From positions 1 to 64,000 of the forward strand of contig JAQVCU010000002.1 of the NCBI GenBank assembly GCA_028689635.1: a stretch of DNA of 64,000 bases, written 5' to 3'. The notes under the pieces were generated by a model. It made no database searches and had not been told where the DNA came from. It worked only from the letters and a program-made list of their open reading frames with translations. Source of the DNA: Oscillospiraceae bacterium. GTDB lineage: Bacteria; Bacillota; Clostridia; Oscillospirales; Ruminococcaceae. Positions 6,751 to 15,231 of the stretch are shown here, in pieces; position 1 is the stretch's first letter; every line of letters starts with the position of its first letter. The position numbers were made by a program, and so were the translations under genes.

Positions 6751-9336
6751 ATGAAAGTACTGATCATCGGCGGCGTGGCCGCGGGCACCAAAACGGCGGC
6801 CAAGCTCAAACGCCTGCGCCGGGACGCCGAAATCACCCTGATTTCCAAAAGCGGGGATATTTCCTATGCCGGATGCGGACTGCCCTATTATGTGGGCGGC
6901 GCCATTGGGGAAAAAAGCGAGCTGATCGTCAATACGCCGGAGCGCTATGAGGCCCTGACCGGCGCGCAGGTGCTGACAGGCCGCGAGGCCGTGGCCCTGG
7001 ACAGCGCCGCCAAAGAGGTAAAGGTGAAAAACCTTGCCACAGGCATGGAGGAGCGCTATGGCTACGATAAACTGGTGATCGCCGTGGGGGCGTCCCCCCT
7101 GGTTCCGCCGCTGCCGGGCGTGGGGCAGAAGGGGATCTTTACCCTGCGCACCCCGGAGGACGCGGAGGAGATCCGCAGCTACCTCAAAAACCGTCCCGTG
7201 AGCCGGGCGGTGGTGGTGGGCGGCGGCTTTATCGGCCTGGAGGCTGCGGAAAACCTGCAGGCCCAGGGCGTTTCGGTCACGGTCTTAGAGGCGGCGCCCC
7301 AGCTGCTCCCCGGCGTGGCAGATCCGGAAATGGCCGGCTACATCCGCCGGCAGCTGGAGAAAGCCGGCGTGCGGGTGTTGACAGGGGCCGCCGCCACTGG
7401 GTTTGCGGGCGTGGGAGAGATCACTGCCGTAAAGACCGCCGCCGGAGAATTCCCGGCGGATCTGGCGATCCTTTCGGTGGGGGTGCGCCCCAACACCGCG
7501 TTTTTGGAGGACAGCGGCCTTGCGATGGAGCGAGGGCTCATTTTGGTGGACGCCCATCTGGCCGCCAGCCTGCCGGACGTCTACGCCGCCGGGGACTGCG
7601 CCCTGGTGCGCAGCCGCCTTACGGGCAAGGCTCAATGGTCTCCCATGGGCTCCAGCGCCAACCTGGAAGGACGGGTGCTGGCCAGGGTACTGGCCGGGGA
7701 GCAGGCGGCTTATCCGGGGGTTTTGGGCACCAGCGTGGTGAAGATGCCCGGAGGGCTCTGCCTTGGCCGCACGGGGCTTACCGAGGAGCAGGCGGTGCGG
7801 GAGGGCTACGACGCAGCCGCCGTCCTGGCGGTTACCGATGACAAAGCCCATTACTATCCGGACGCCGCCTATTTTATCACCAAGCTGGTGGCGGATCGTG
7901 CCACCCACAGGCTTCTGGGGGCCCAGATCATCGGGCCCGGGGCGGTGGATAAAATGACGGATATCGCCGTCGCCGCCATTTCCATGAACGCGGAGCTGGA
8001 GGATCTGGATAGTCTGGATTTTGCCTATGCGCCGCCCTTCTCCACAGCGATCCACCCCTTTGTACAGGCGGTTTATGTGTTGCTGAATAAGCTGAACGGG
8101 CAGCTGCAAAGCGCCGGCCCCGCCCAATATGCCTCCGGCGCTTTGGACGGATGGCGGGTGGTGGACGCGGGAGCGGCCACGCCGATCCCCGGAGCCTTTG
8201 CGGTGGATCTTACCCGGGTGGACGGCCCCGTGCCGGGGCTGGATCCGAAGGAGAAGCTGCTGCTGGTCTGCAACAGGGGTAAAAAGGCCTATCTGCTGCA
8301 AAATCGTCTGCGCCATTTTGGGTATCAAAACACGCTGGTTTTGGAGGGCGGCGCCTTTTTCTCCCCCATAAAGGTCAAGTTTTCCGGCCAGAGGGTTCCC
8401 GCTGAGGAGATGACACGCGTCAAAGGCCTGGGATTTTTGTGGGATAAAAACACCCCGGACTGCTTTAACGCCCGGGTGATCACCCGAAACGGAAAGCTTA
8501 CCGCCCAGGAGAGCCGGGCGGTGGCCGAGGCGGCGGAGCGCTATGGCAGCGGGGAGATCACCATGACCTCCCGCATGACCCTGGAGATCCAGGGCGTCCC
8601 CTTTGAGAATATCGAGCCTCTGCGGGAGCAGCTGGCCCAGGCCGGGCTGGAGACCGGGGGCACCGGTTCTAAGGTGCGCCCGGTGGTGAGCTGCAAGGGC
8701 ACCACCTGCCAGTATGGCCTGATCGATACCTTCGCCCTTTCCGAGGAGATCCATGAGCGTTTTTACCACGGCTATGCCGGAGTAAAATTGCCCCATAAGT
8801 TCAAGATCGCCGTGGGGGGATGTCCCAACAACTGCGTCAAGCCGGATCTCAATGATCTGGGGATCATCGGCCAGCGCGTCCCGCGTCTGGACGCGGAAAA
8901 ATGCCGCGGCTGCAAGCTTTGCCAGGTGGAGAAGGCCTGCCCCATCGGCGCCGCTTCCCTGGGGGACGGAAAGCTGCTGATCGACCCTAAGGCCTGCAAC
9001 CACTGCGGCCGCTGTGTGGGAAAATGTCCCTTTCGCGCCTTGGAGGAACACACCGACGGCTATCGCGTCTATATCGGCGGGCGCTGGGGCAAAAAAGTGG
9101 CCCAGGGCCGCTGCCTTACCCCGGTGTTCTCCAGCCGGGAAGAAGTGCTGCAGGTGGTGGAAAAAGCGATCCTGCTGTTCCGGGAGCAGGGGATCACCGG
9201 CGAGCGCTTTGCCGATACGGTGGCCCGTCTGGGCTTTGAACAGGTGGAAGCCCAGCTGCTTTCCAACGAGCTGCTCTCCCGCCGGGAGGAAAATTTGGCG
9301 GCGCAAAAGCATCTGAAAGGCGGGGCGACCTGCTAA
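6751..9336 (+). CDS. multidomain CoA-disulfide reductase / rhodanese-like / sulfite-reductase-like / ferredoxin fusion
   Basis: 861-aa cytoplasmic redox protein. Residues 1-~445 form a CoA-disulfide-reductase-type flavoprotein: FAD motif VLIIGGVAAG, single redox Cys42 in SYAGCGLPYY, NAD site VVVGGGFIGLEAAE, and a dimerisation domain. Residues ~455-545 resemble rhodanese with candidate active Cys507 in LVCNRGKKA. Residues ~570-710 look like a nitrite/sulfite reductase half with the siroheme-4Fe4S pattern CKGTTC (648-653) and CPNNC (691-695). Residues ~715-760 add ferredoxin motifs CRGCKLCQVEKACP and CNHCGRCVGKCP. NAD(P)H-driven reduction of a persulfide, polysulfide, sulfite or CoA-disulfide is a reasonable inference; the substrate is unknown. 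Second gene of the operon, ended by a terminator. Confidence 0.85.
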   Translation: MKVLIIGGVAAGTKTAAKLKRLRRDAEITLISKSGDISYAGCGLPYYVGGAIGEKSELIVNTPERYEALTGAQVLTGREAVALDSAAKEVKVKNLATGMEERYGYDKLVIAVGASPLVPPLPGVGQKGIFTLRTPEDAEEIRSYLKNRPVSRAVVVGGGFIGLEAAENLQAQGVSVTVLEAAPQLLPGVADPEMAGYIRRQLEKAGVRVLTGAAATGFAGVGEITAVKTAAGEFPADLAILSVGVRPNTAFLEDSGLAMERGLILVDAHLAASLPDVYAAGDCALVRSRLTGKAQWSPMGSSANLEGRVLARVLAGEQAAYPGVLGTSVVKMPGGLCLGRTGLTEEQAVREGYDAAAVLAVTDDKAHYYPDAAYFITKLVADRATHRLLGAQIIGPGAVDKMTDIAVAAISMNAELEDLDSLDFAYAPPFSTAIHPFVQAVYVLLNKLNGQLQSAGPAQYASGALDGWRVVDAGAATPIPGAFAVDLTRVDGPVPGLDPKEKLLLVCNRGKKAYLLQNRLRHFGYQNTLVLEGGAFFSPIKVKFSGQRVPAEEMTRVKGLGFLWDKNTPDCFNARVITRNGKLTAQESRAVAEAAERYGSGEITMTSRMTLEIQGVPFENIEPLREQLAQAGLETGGTGSKVRPVVSCKGTTCQYGLIDTFALSEEIHERFYHGYAGVKLPHKFKIAVGGCPNNCVKPDLNDLGIIGQRVPRLDAEKCRGCKLCQVEKACPIGAASLGDGKLLIDPKACNHCGRCVGKCPFRALEEHTDGYRVYIGGRWGKKVAQGRCLTPVFSSREEVLQVVEKAILLFREQGITGERFADTVARLGFEQVEAQLLSNELLSRREENLAAQKHLKGGATC

Positions 9337-9400
9337 AGCGCAGGAGCTCCTTCCTGAAAAAACAAAACGCCCCGGCCAAAGCCTGGGACATTGAAAAAGT

Positions 9401-9443
9401 GGCGGAACCGACAGCCTGTGGGCTTGCCGGTTCCGCCGTTTTT
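9401..9443 (+). terminator. intrinsic terminator after the flavoprotein fusion
   Basis: 10-bp stem GGCGGAACCG/CGGTTCCGCC (9401-9410 with 9428-9437) followed by a T-rich tail. Confidence 0.85.
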
Positions 9444-9536
9444 CGGTTTTAGAGGCTGGATAACAGCGTTTCATAGCATAGCCGGAGAACCGCCGCAGGG
9501 GGCTGATCGAACGGCGCATGGCTGCAACAGAGAAAA

Positions 9537-9564
9537 GCCGCAGGAAGCAAAGGCTTCCTGCGGC
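9537..9564 (-). terminator. intrinsic terminator of the minus-strand catabolic locus
   Basis: A perfect 12-bp stem (9537-9548 with 9553-9564) with a four-base loop. On the minus strand it is followed by TTTTCT, about 60 nt after the stop of the last isomerase gene. Confidence 0.8.
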
Positions 9565-9627
9565 AAAACGGGATAAAATTCTCTGATCTCACCGGCCCTT
9601 GGCCGGAAAGGATTTGTCGTGCCGGAA

Positions 9628-10407
9628 TTATTCCAGCGGCAGGGCGGAGTAGTATTCCCAGTCCTCCCGAAGGCACTGCAGGCGGTCGGCGGCGCCGGGA
9701 TAGGTGGTCTCGCGCTCCACAATAAAGCAGCGGCAGCCGTTTTCCCGGGCGGCGGGCAAAAAGGCCGTCCAGTCGATGAGGCCTTTTCCGGCCAGACAAT
9801 TGACCTTCGGCACCAGCGGCGGGATCTCGTGGGTGGGGCGCACGCCAATGATCTCGGAACACTCTTTGATGTGCACCAGCGGGACGCGTCCGGGGTTCCT
9901 CTTTACAAAATCGATGGGGTCGACCCCCGCGGCGGCGCACCAGCCAGAATCCAGCTCCATGGCGACGCAGGCGGGATCGGTCTCGTCCAAAAGATATTGT
10001 TCAAAGCTTTTTCCGTTTGCTTGACGGAACTCCTGGGTGTGGTTGTGGTAGGTGAGGAGCAACCCGTTTTCCCGGCATTCCCGTCCGATCTCTCCCAAAC
10101 GCTTTGCGAAGGCGGCGGCGGACTCAAAATCCGGAAGATCCTCCGCGCCGATGCCAATGTAGGATAGCCCCAGCGCCTTGGCAAAGGGGATCAGGGAAAG
10201 AATGCGGCCGGTATCGGCATGCAGGGAGACTACCCCCAGGCCGCAGCCGTCCAGGGCGGCTTTCAGCTCGATGGGATCCATTTTCAGGTTGGGGCCGTAA
10301 AGCTCCACGCCGCTGTAGCCAATGCCGGCGGCGGCTTTTAGGTTTTTGACGGTGCTCAGGGGATCTCTGTCATCAAAGGAAAACATCTGCAGATAAAGGT
10401 TTTTCAC
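9628..10407 (-). CDS. sugar phosphate isomerase/epimerase (xylose-isomerase-like TIM barrel)
   Basis: 259-aa AP-endonuclease-2/xylose-isomerase-like TIM barrel. Typical strands and metal ligands include GYSGVELYGP, LLLTYHNHTQEF, VAMELDSGWC and PLVHIKECSE, with a late FIVERETTY. Such proteins isomerise or epimerise sugars, keto-acids or inosose with a divalent metal. The GTG at 10407 is preferred to the GTG at 10416 because GAGGTG lies 8 nt before the former and abuts the latter. Last gene of the minus-strand catabolic series, 69 nt after the M81 gene. Only distantly similar to the other two isomerases of the locus; substrate unknown. Confidence 0.85.
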   Translation of the reverse strand: MKNLYLQMFSFDDRDPLSTVKNLKAAAGIGYSGVELYGPNLKMDPIELKAALDGCGLGVVSLHADTGRILSLIPFAKALGLSYIGIGAEDLPDFESAAAFAKRLGEIGRECRENGLLLTYHNHTQEFRQANGKSFEQYLLDETDPACVAMELDSGWCAAAGVDPIDFVKRNPGRVPLVHIKECSEIIGVRPTHEIPPLVPKVNCLAGKGLIDWTAFLPAARENGCRCFIVERETTYPGAADRLQCLREDWEYYSALPLE

Positions 10408-10476
10408 GGATAACACACCTCAATTCATTTGCCGGAAGCCCGGCGTCGTTTTCCACAGGCGTTGTTGGGGGCGCGG

Positions 10477-11916
10477 TCACTCGCAGTAATGCAGGGGATA
10501 GACGGGAGGATGGATCCTGCGGTAGGTCAGGTTCTCCAGGATCTGGTGGGTGGCTCCGGGGGTCAGGGCCAGGATGCCGAGCTTTGCCTTTTGGCGCAGC
10601 TCCGGAAAGAGGTAGCCCTGTTTGACTACGACGACCTGATATTCCGAAAGGTCAAGGCCGGCGGCCTCAAAATGGGCGTCGTCCACAAAGGAGCCGGGGC
10701 AGCTGAGCAGGGTGACGTCCACGTGGCCGAGATCCAGCGTAATCGTATCCCCCGCTTTGATGTGAGAGACGTCCAGGCCGCCCCAGATGGCTCCCACCGC
10801 TTTGAGAGTGCCGGTGACGGTCACCGCCCGGTTGTAGTCGTCGGTATCGTGGCCGATGGAGACGGTGATCTGGTCGTCGATTTTGTGTCCCAGACATTGG
10901 GCCACAGCTTTTTCATCCCAGATGGAAGTGACCAGCACCTTTTTGCCGAAATACTCCCGAAGATGGAGATATTCCCGCAGCAGGATGGTGTGATCCCCTA
11001 CCGCGCCGCCGGTGGTGTTGTCGCCGGAATCGGAAACATAGACCGGAGCGCCCTCAAAGCTGACGGAATAGCGTGCAGCCTCGTGAGGGGAGAGGGGAAG
11101 CTGCTGAAAATCGTATTCATCGCGGAAGGAATAGACATAGTCCGCCAGCAGACGGGCCTGCTCCAGGGCGTAATCGGTATCGCGTTCCCGGGAGGGCGTG
11201 ACGATGACATGGGTGGCCAGAGTGGCACAGTCGCACCAAACGGCGCCGATGCCGAGAGTGGCGATGGCGATGCGTTCGTCTTTTTCCAGCTCAAAGAGCC
11301 GCTCGAAGATGTTCTTCAGCGGATAAGAATTGCCAAGGGCCTTTTCCGGATGAATGGCGTAGGGCAGGCGCACATACTGGGGGACGGTGCGCTCCTGCTC
11401 CCGCAGGCAGGTTACCATATGGGCGGCGACAGCTCTTTCGTTTTCCGCCATATCCGTGTGGGGCACGGTGCGGTAGTTGCGGATGGCGTTGACCAGCCCG
11501 GGCAGCCGGGGGTCGGTGTTGGCGTGGGCGTCCAGGGCGATGCCCATGACGATGGAGGGCCCCATTTTTTCCCGGATCCTCCGCACCAGCTCGTATTCTC
11601 CAGAGCCGATGTTTTCCACTTCCATGGCGCCGTGACAGTAGAGATATACCGCGTCCGCGTCGGGGCAGGCGTCCAGGGCGGAGAGCATCTTACCGGCAAA
11701 GTATTCGTAGGCACTTTCCTTCACGATGCCGTTGGGGGTCATATCGCTGGCGCTGATGAGGGGGACGACCTCGGCCCCCGCCTGGCGGAACACCTCTACG
11801 GCGGCAAGATCGCCAAAAACAGCCTCGCCCTCCAGATAATGAAAATCCGCGATGTCGATCATCCTCGGATTAAAGGAATTCGCTTCGTGCAAAAACGCGC
11901 CGACTGCAATTTTCAT
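10477..11916 (-). CDS. M81-family metallohydrolase (MlrC-like)
   Basis: 479-aa member of the M81/microcystinase C family, with the DUF1485 and MlrC C-terminal regions. Probable metal-site motifs are FLHEANSF at the N-terminus, LYCHGAM, GIALDAHAN, and YRTVPHTD; the C-terminal half carries DSGDNTTGGAVGDHT. MlrC cleaves a linear peptide product of microcystin, but most relatives are uncharacterised and often sit, as here, with sugar or amino-acid catabolism genes. GGAGGG precedes the ATG. Placed between isomerase genes, it may hydrolyse an amide or ester of the imported compound (inference). Confidence 0.85.
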   Translation of the reverse strand: MKIAVGAFLHEANSFNPRMIDIADFHYLEGEAVFGDLAAVEVFRQAGAEVVPLISASDMTPNGIVKESAYEYFAGKMLSALDACPDADAVYLYCHGAMEVENIGSGEYELVRRIREKMGPSIVMGIALDAHANTDPRLPGLVNAIRNYRTVPHTDMAENERAVAAHMVTCLREQERTVPQYVRLPYAIHPEKALGNSYPLKNIFERLFELEKDERIAIATLGIGAVWCDCATLATHVIVTPSRERDTDYALEQARLLADYVYSFRDEYDFQQLPLSPHEAARYSVSFEGAPVYVSDSGDNTTGGAVGDHTILLREYLHLREYFGKKVLVTSIWDEKAVAQCLGHKIDDQITVSIGHDTDDYNRAVTVTGTLKAVGAIWGGLDVSHIKAGDTITLDLGHVDVTLLSCPGSFVDDAHFEAAGLDLSEYQVVVVKQGYLFPELRQKAKLGILALTPGATHQILENLTYRRIHPPVYPLHYCE

Positions 11917-11958
11917 AGACAGATCCCTCCGGTTTGGTTTTGTGTTTGGGCGGGCAGG

Positions 11959-12831
11959 TCATTCCCACTCCACGCCGCGGAATTTGCGGAAGGCCTCCAT
12001 GCTTACCCGGATGCTCTCTGCCTCCAAAAGCTTGGTGTAGTCCTGTTCCAGGATGATGTAGGGCACCTGGCAGGCATTGGCGGCGTCGATATAGTCCTGA
12101 ATGGGCAGGATGCCGGTGCCGACCTCTACAAAATCCTCCTCCAGACCGTGGATGCAGCTCCAGTCGGTGATGGGGGCGTCGGGGTCGAGCCGGTATTCCC
12201 ACAGGTTTTGACGGTACTGGGAGGCGGCGTTAAAATCCTTCTGATGCAAAAGGATCAGGCGCTTGCCGGTTTTTTGAATGACCTCTACCGGGTCCATGCC
12301 GCTGCGCACCGCTCAAAAGGCGTCAAGCTCAAAGGAAACAAGCTCCGCCGGCATTTCCTTGAGCATGATATCCCAGACATATTCCCCGCCAAATTTCTGA
12401 AATTCCCAGACATGGTTGTGATAATAGTAGCGCAGGCCGTATTTTTTGGCGATCTCCGCGTCTTTGACCATGAGCTCCATTTTGCGTTTGAGCCCGTCAA
12501 GATCGCCGAAAAATTCCCCGCCGGTGCCGTAGCGGGCCCCGCCGAGAAAAGCGTAATAGTCGCACATCTTTTCAAAGGAAGGATCCCCTGCGCCATAATA
12601 ATGCCCGCCGGCCAGGGTGATGCCGGAATTTTCCAGAAAAGCCTTTGCCTCATGCCGCTCCATTCCCAGGCCAAAGCCCAGCTCCTCCGGGCCGCCGGAG
12701 GAAGGGCCGTCCACAGGGTGACAGTAGGTCTCGATGTAGCGGTAGCCCAGCTTCGCCACGGCGTCCATGGTCTTGCGGGCGTCCTGCTGCATGCTGTTGC
12801 GCACAGAGTATAACTGGATCCCAACTTTCAT
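11959..12831 (-). pseudogene. TIM-barrel isomerase gene interrupted by an in-frame UGA
   Basis: Full-length relative (290 codons) of the neighbouring 292-aa isomerase at 13095-13973, sharing MKVGxQLYSV at the start and FRKFRGVEW at the end. The frame is open except for TGA at 12313-12315, after codon 172. The neighbour has TGG (Trp) at the aligned place: ELDNYWAARGG against ELDAF-stop-AVRSG. This is therefore one G-to-A change at a Trp codon. A downstream in-frame ATG at 12309 could start only a C-terminal fragment. GGAAAGGAG precedes the first ATG. Recent pseudogenisation, a sequencing error or readthrough are all possible; both halves remain well conserved. Confidence 0.8.
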
Positions 12832-12853
12832 AGGGGCGCTCCTTTCCAACAAA

Positions 12854-13066
12854 CAAAATAAAAAAGGCATCTGCACGGCAGGGCGCCGGCCGCTGGATAA
12901 ACAGCCGGCGTTTGCGCACATGTCCTACCCCTGCGGACAGCGGTTTGAAATCCCCTGGAGGAGGCGAGCAGATCAAACCGGCAGCCTTACGGGGCAGGAT
13001 ATGCCTGCCGTAGATACAGATGCCGTCCTAAACCGGCCGGGGCCCCTGCACAAGGGGTTCCCGGCC
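12854..13066 (-). ncRNA. structured intercistronic leader ending in a terminator-like helix (unknown class)
   Basis: Between two isomerase genes on the minus strand, a long-range helix joins 13004-13024 to 12866-12882 (GGCATCTG and CGGCAGG arms, with a small bulge) and is followed by a T-rich run just before the next ribosome-binding site. The ~120-nt interior holds further pairings: GGTTTGA/TCAAACC (12942-12979) and a GCCGG/CCGGC hairpin near 12886-12909. Another hairpin (13035-13066, GGCCGGG/CCCGGCC) lies upstream. The layout resembles a riboswitch with a terminator, but no known consensus was recognised. Confidence 0.45.
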
Positions 13067-13094
13067 GCTGATGACCGGTAGAACTTACAGGAGA

Positions 13095-13973
13095 TCAGTC
13101 CCACTCCACGCCAGAGAATTTCTTAAAGGCGTTCATGCTGATGCGGATAGAATCCAGCTCGTCGATGGCGGTGAGATCCTGTTCCAGCAGGATGTACCCG
13201 ACGCCCGCTTTTTTGCCGGCGGTGATGTAATCCTGGATGGGGAGGACGCCGTTGCCGACCTCGGCAAAATCGGTGACATGGCGGTTGTCGCCGTGCATCT
13301 TCTGGTTCAGGGGGCCGTTGGGATCGATGGCGCTTTCAAAAAGGTTCAGGGGCACGCCGGCCGTTTTGCTGAAATCCTTCTGATGCAGGAGGATCAGGCG
13401 GCTGCCGGTCCTGTCGATGACGTCCACGGGGTTTACACCGCCGCGGGCCGCCCAGTAGTTATCCAGCTCAAACCAGACCAGATCCTTGGGGAGCTCTTTG
13501 ACCATGATATCCCAAACGTACTCGCCGCCAAACTTTTGGAATTCCCAGAAATGGTTGTGGTAATAATAGCGCAGGCCGTATTTTTTTGCGATCTCCGCAT
13601 CCTTGACCATGAGCTCCATCTTGCGTTTGAGCTCATCCATGCCGCCAGCGAAGAAATCTCCGCCGGAGCCAAACTGGATCCCGCCCAGGGAAGCGTAATA
13701 ATCGCACATTTTCTCAAACACCGGGTTGCCGGGGTAGTAATAGTGCCCGCCTACGATCTTGATGCCGGAATCGTCCAAGAAAGCTTTGGCTTCCCGGCGA
13801 TTCATCCCCAGGCCAAAGTTGATCTCGTCAGATTCGTCGGTATCGGTGCCGGGACGCTTATAGCAATAGGTTTCGATGTACTTGTAGCCAAGATCCGCCA
13901 CGGTTTTCATGGTCTTTTTGGCGTCTCTTTGCATATTTTCTTTTACGGAATAGAGCTGAAGTCCTACTTTCAT
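13095..13973 (-). CDS. sugar phosphate isomerase/epimerase (TIM barrel)
   Basis: 292-aa xylose-isomerase-like TIM-barrel protein, probably a metal-dependent sugar isomerase or epimerase. Metal-ligand-type segments include KIVGGHYYYPG, YGLRYYYHNHFWEF, LVWFELDNYW, and RLILLHQKDF, with a C-terminal ILLEQDL. GAGGTG precedes the ATG. Intact paralogue of the interrupted gene downstream (11959-12831), so the pair probably arose by duplication. It lies 58 nt after the Gfo/Idh/MocA gene; dehydrogenase plus isomerase pairs are typical of inositol, keto-sugar and rare-sugar pathways. Substrate unknown. Confidence 0.88.
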   Translation of the reverse strand: MKVGLQLYSVKENMQRDAKKTMKTVADLGYKYIETYCYKRPGTDTDESDEINFGLGMNRREAKAFLDDSGIKIVGGHYYYPGNPVFEKMCDYYASLGGIQFGSGGDFFAGGMDELKRKMELMVKDAEIAKKYGLRYYYHNHFWEFQKFGGEYVWDIMVKELPKDLVWFELDNYWAARGGVNPVDVIDRTGSRLILLHQKDFSKTAGVPLNLFESAIDPNGPLNQKMHGDNRHVTDFAEVGNGVLPIQDYITAGKKAGVGYILLEQDLTAIDELDSIRISMNAFKKFSGVEWD

Positions 13974-14031
13974 TGTCGATGCACCTCTTTCATTTTGTGT
14001 GGCCGCGCGGCGGCCGGTAAGCGCTGGAAAA

Positions 14032-15156
14032 TTATAGCTCGACCAGTTTCCCGGTCGCGGCAGACTGATAAATGGCCTCCAGGATCTGGGTGACTACGCA
14101 GGCCTGCTCCGGATAGACCACCAGCTGGCCTTTGCCAGAGATGGCGTCCAGCCAGGTTTTGCACTCTGCAGTGGCGCCGGGATAGTTGAAGATCAGGTCG
14201 GAGGAGGCGTTTTCAGGCTCTTCCAGATAGATCTGCTCCACGGCGGGGCAGCCGGCGGAAATATGGTTGATGACCAGCTTGCGGTTGGTGCCCTCTCCGC
14301 CGTCGGGGGAAGCGTAGTCCATTTCCACCCCGGCCTTTGTGCCGTAGAAGGTGGCCATGGCCTGCTTCTGGCAGGTGGTGTTCAGGATCCAGGAAGATTC
14401 CAGGAACACGGTGGCGCCGTTTTCAAATTTGACAAGGCCCACGGCGGCGTCCTCCACCTCGTAGGTCTTTTCATCCCAATGGCCCTCCGTCCCTTGCTCA
14501 TCGCCGTGGAGGGTGCGGCCCAGCTTATCAAAGGTGGAGCCCAGCACAGAGACGGGTTTGTAGTTATCCATGATCCAAAGGGTGATATCCAGGGAGTGGG
14601 TGCCGATATCGATGAGGGGCCCGCCGCCCTGTTCAAATTTGTTGGTGAACACGCCCCAGGTGGGGATACCGCGGCGGCGCAGGGCATGGGCTTTGGCCCA
14701 GTAGATCTCGCCGAGGCTGCCGGACTGGGCCAGCTTCTTCAGGGTCATGGTATCCTTGCGGTAGCGGTTCTGATAGCCGATGGTAAGCAGCTTGCCGCTC
14801 TTGTCCCGGGCCTCCAGCATCCTTTTGGCCTCTGCGGAATTGATGGCCATGGGCTTTTCACACATGACGTTGTGCCCGGTTTCCAGGGCCGCCACCGTCA
14901 ATTCGGCATGGGAGCGGTTGGGGGTACAAACGTACACAGCGTCCAGATCAAGCCGGATCAGGTCGTGGTAATCGGTGCAGACCAGAGCGTCCGGCGTGCC
15001 AAATTTGGCTTTGGTCTTTTCCGCTTTTTCGGCGATCAGGTCGCAAAAAGCCACAGCCTCTACCCGTTCCGGGAATTTGGCCAAATTGGGAAGATGCTTG
15101 GTATTGGCGATGTTTCCGCACCCAATGATCCCGACCTGCAGTTTACCGTTTTTCAT
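14032..15156 (-). CDS. Gfo/Idh/MocA-family NAD(P)-dependent oxidoreductase
   Basis: 374-aa sugar or inositol-type dehydrogenase. The N-terminal Rossmann fold shows VGIIGCGNIANTKH. The family EKP catalytic motif appears in VMCEKPMAINS. The C-terminal alpha/beta domain carries GGGPLIDIGTHSLDI with the conserved catalytic D and H. AGGAGG lies upstream of the ATG. Placed between an MFS transporter and TIM-barrel isomerases in one direction, it probably oxidises or reduces a ring hydroxyl of the imported sugar before or after isomerisation. The exact substrate cannot be read from sequence. Confidence 0.9.
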   Translation of the reverse strand: MKNGKLQVGIIGCGNIANTKHLPNLAKFPERVEAVAFCDLIAEKAEKTKAKFGTPDALVCTDYHDLIRLDLDAVYVCTPNRSHAELTVAALETGHNVMCEKPMAINSAEAKRMLEARDKSGKLLTIGYQNRYRKDTMTLKKLAQSGSLGEIYWAKAHALRRRGIPTWGVFTNKFEQGGGPLIDIGTHSLDITLWIMDNYKPVSVLGSTFDKLGRTLHGDEQGTEGHWDEKTYEVEDAAVGLVKFENGATVFLESSWILNTTCQKQAMATFYGTKAGVEMDYASPDGGEGTNRKLVINHISAGCPAVEQIYLEEPENASSDLIFNYPGATAECKTWLDAISGKGQLVVYPEQACVVTQILEAIYQSAATGKLVEL

Positions 15157-15231
15157 TCAGCGATCTCCTCCTGTATTGAACTTATGGCAGATGCCGCCCC
15201 AAAACAGCGGCGGCATGTTTCGATGAAACCG

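Noticed and set aside
12313..12315. Selenocysteine or recoding of UGA as Trp
   Set aside because: The paralogue has Trp, not Cys, at this place, and many intact genes in the window end in TGA (for example at 4613-4615), so the code is standard. A simple mutation or error is more likely.
10429..12813. Plus-strand open frame of 794 codons
   Set aside because: It runs antisense through the M81 and isomerase genes, has no family motif, and is the GC-rich shadow of well-recognised genes on the minus strand.
12854..13066. T-box leader
   Set aside because: No AGGGTGGNACCGCG antiterminator box and no amino-acid-related gene downstream.
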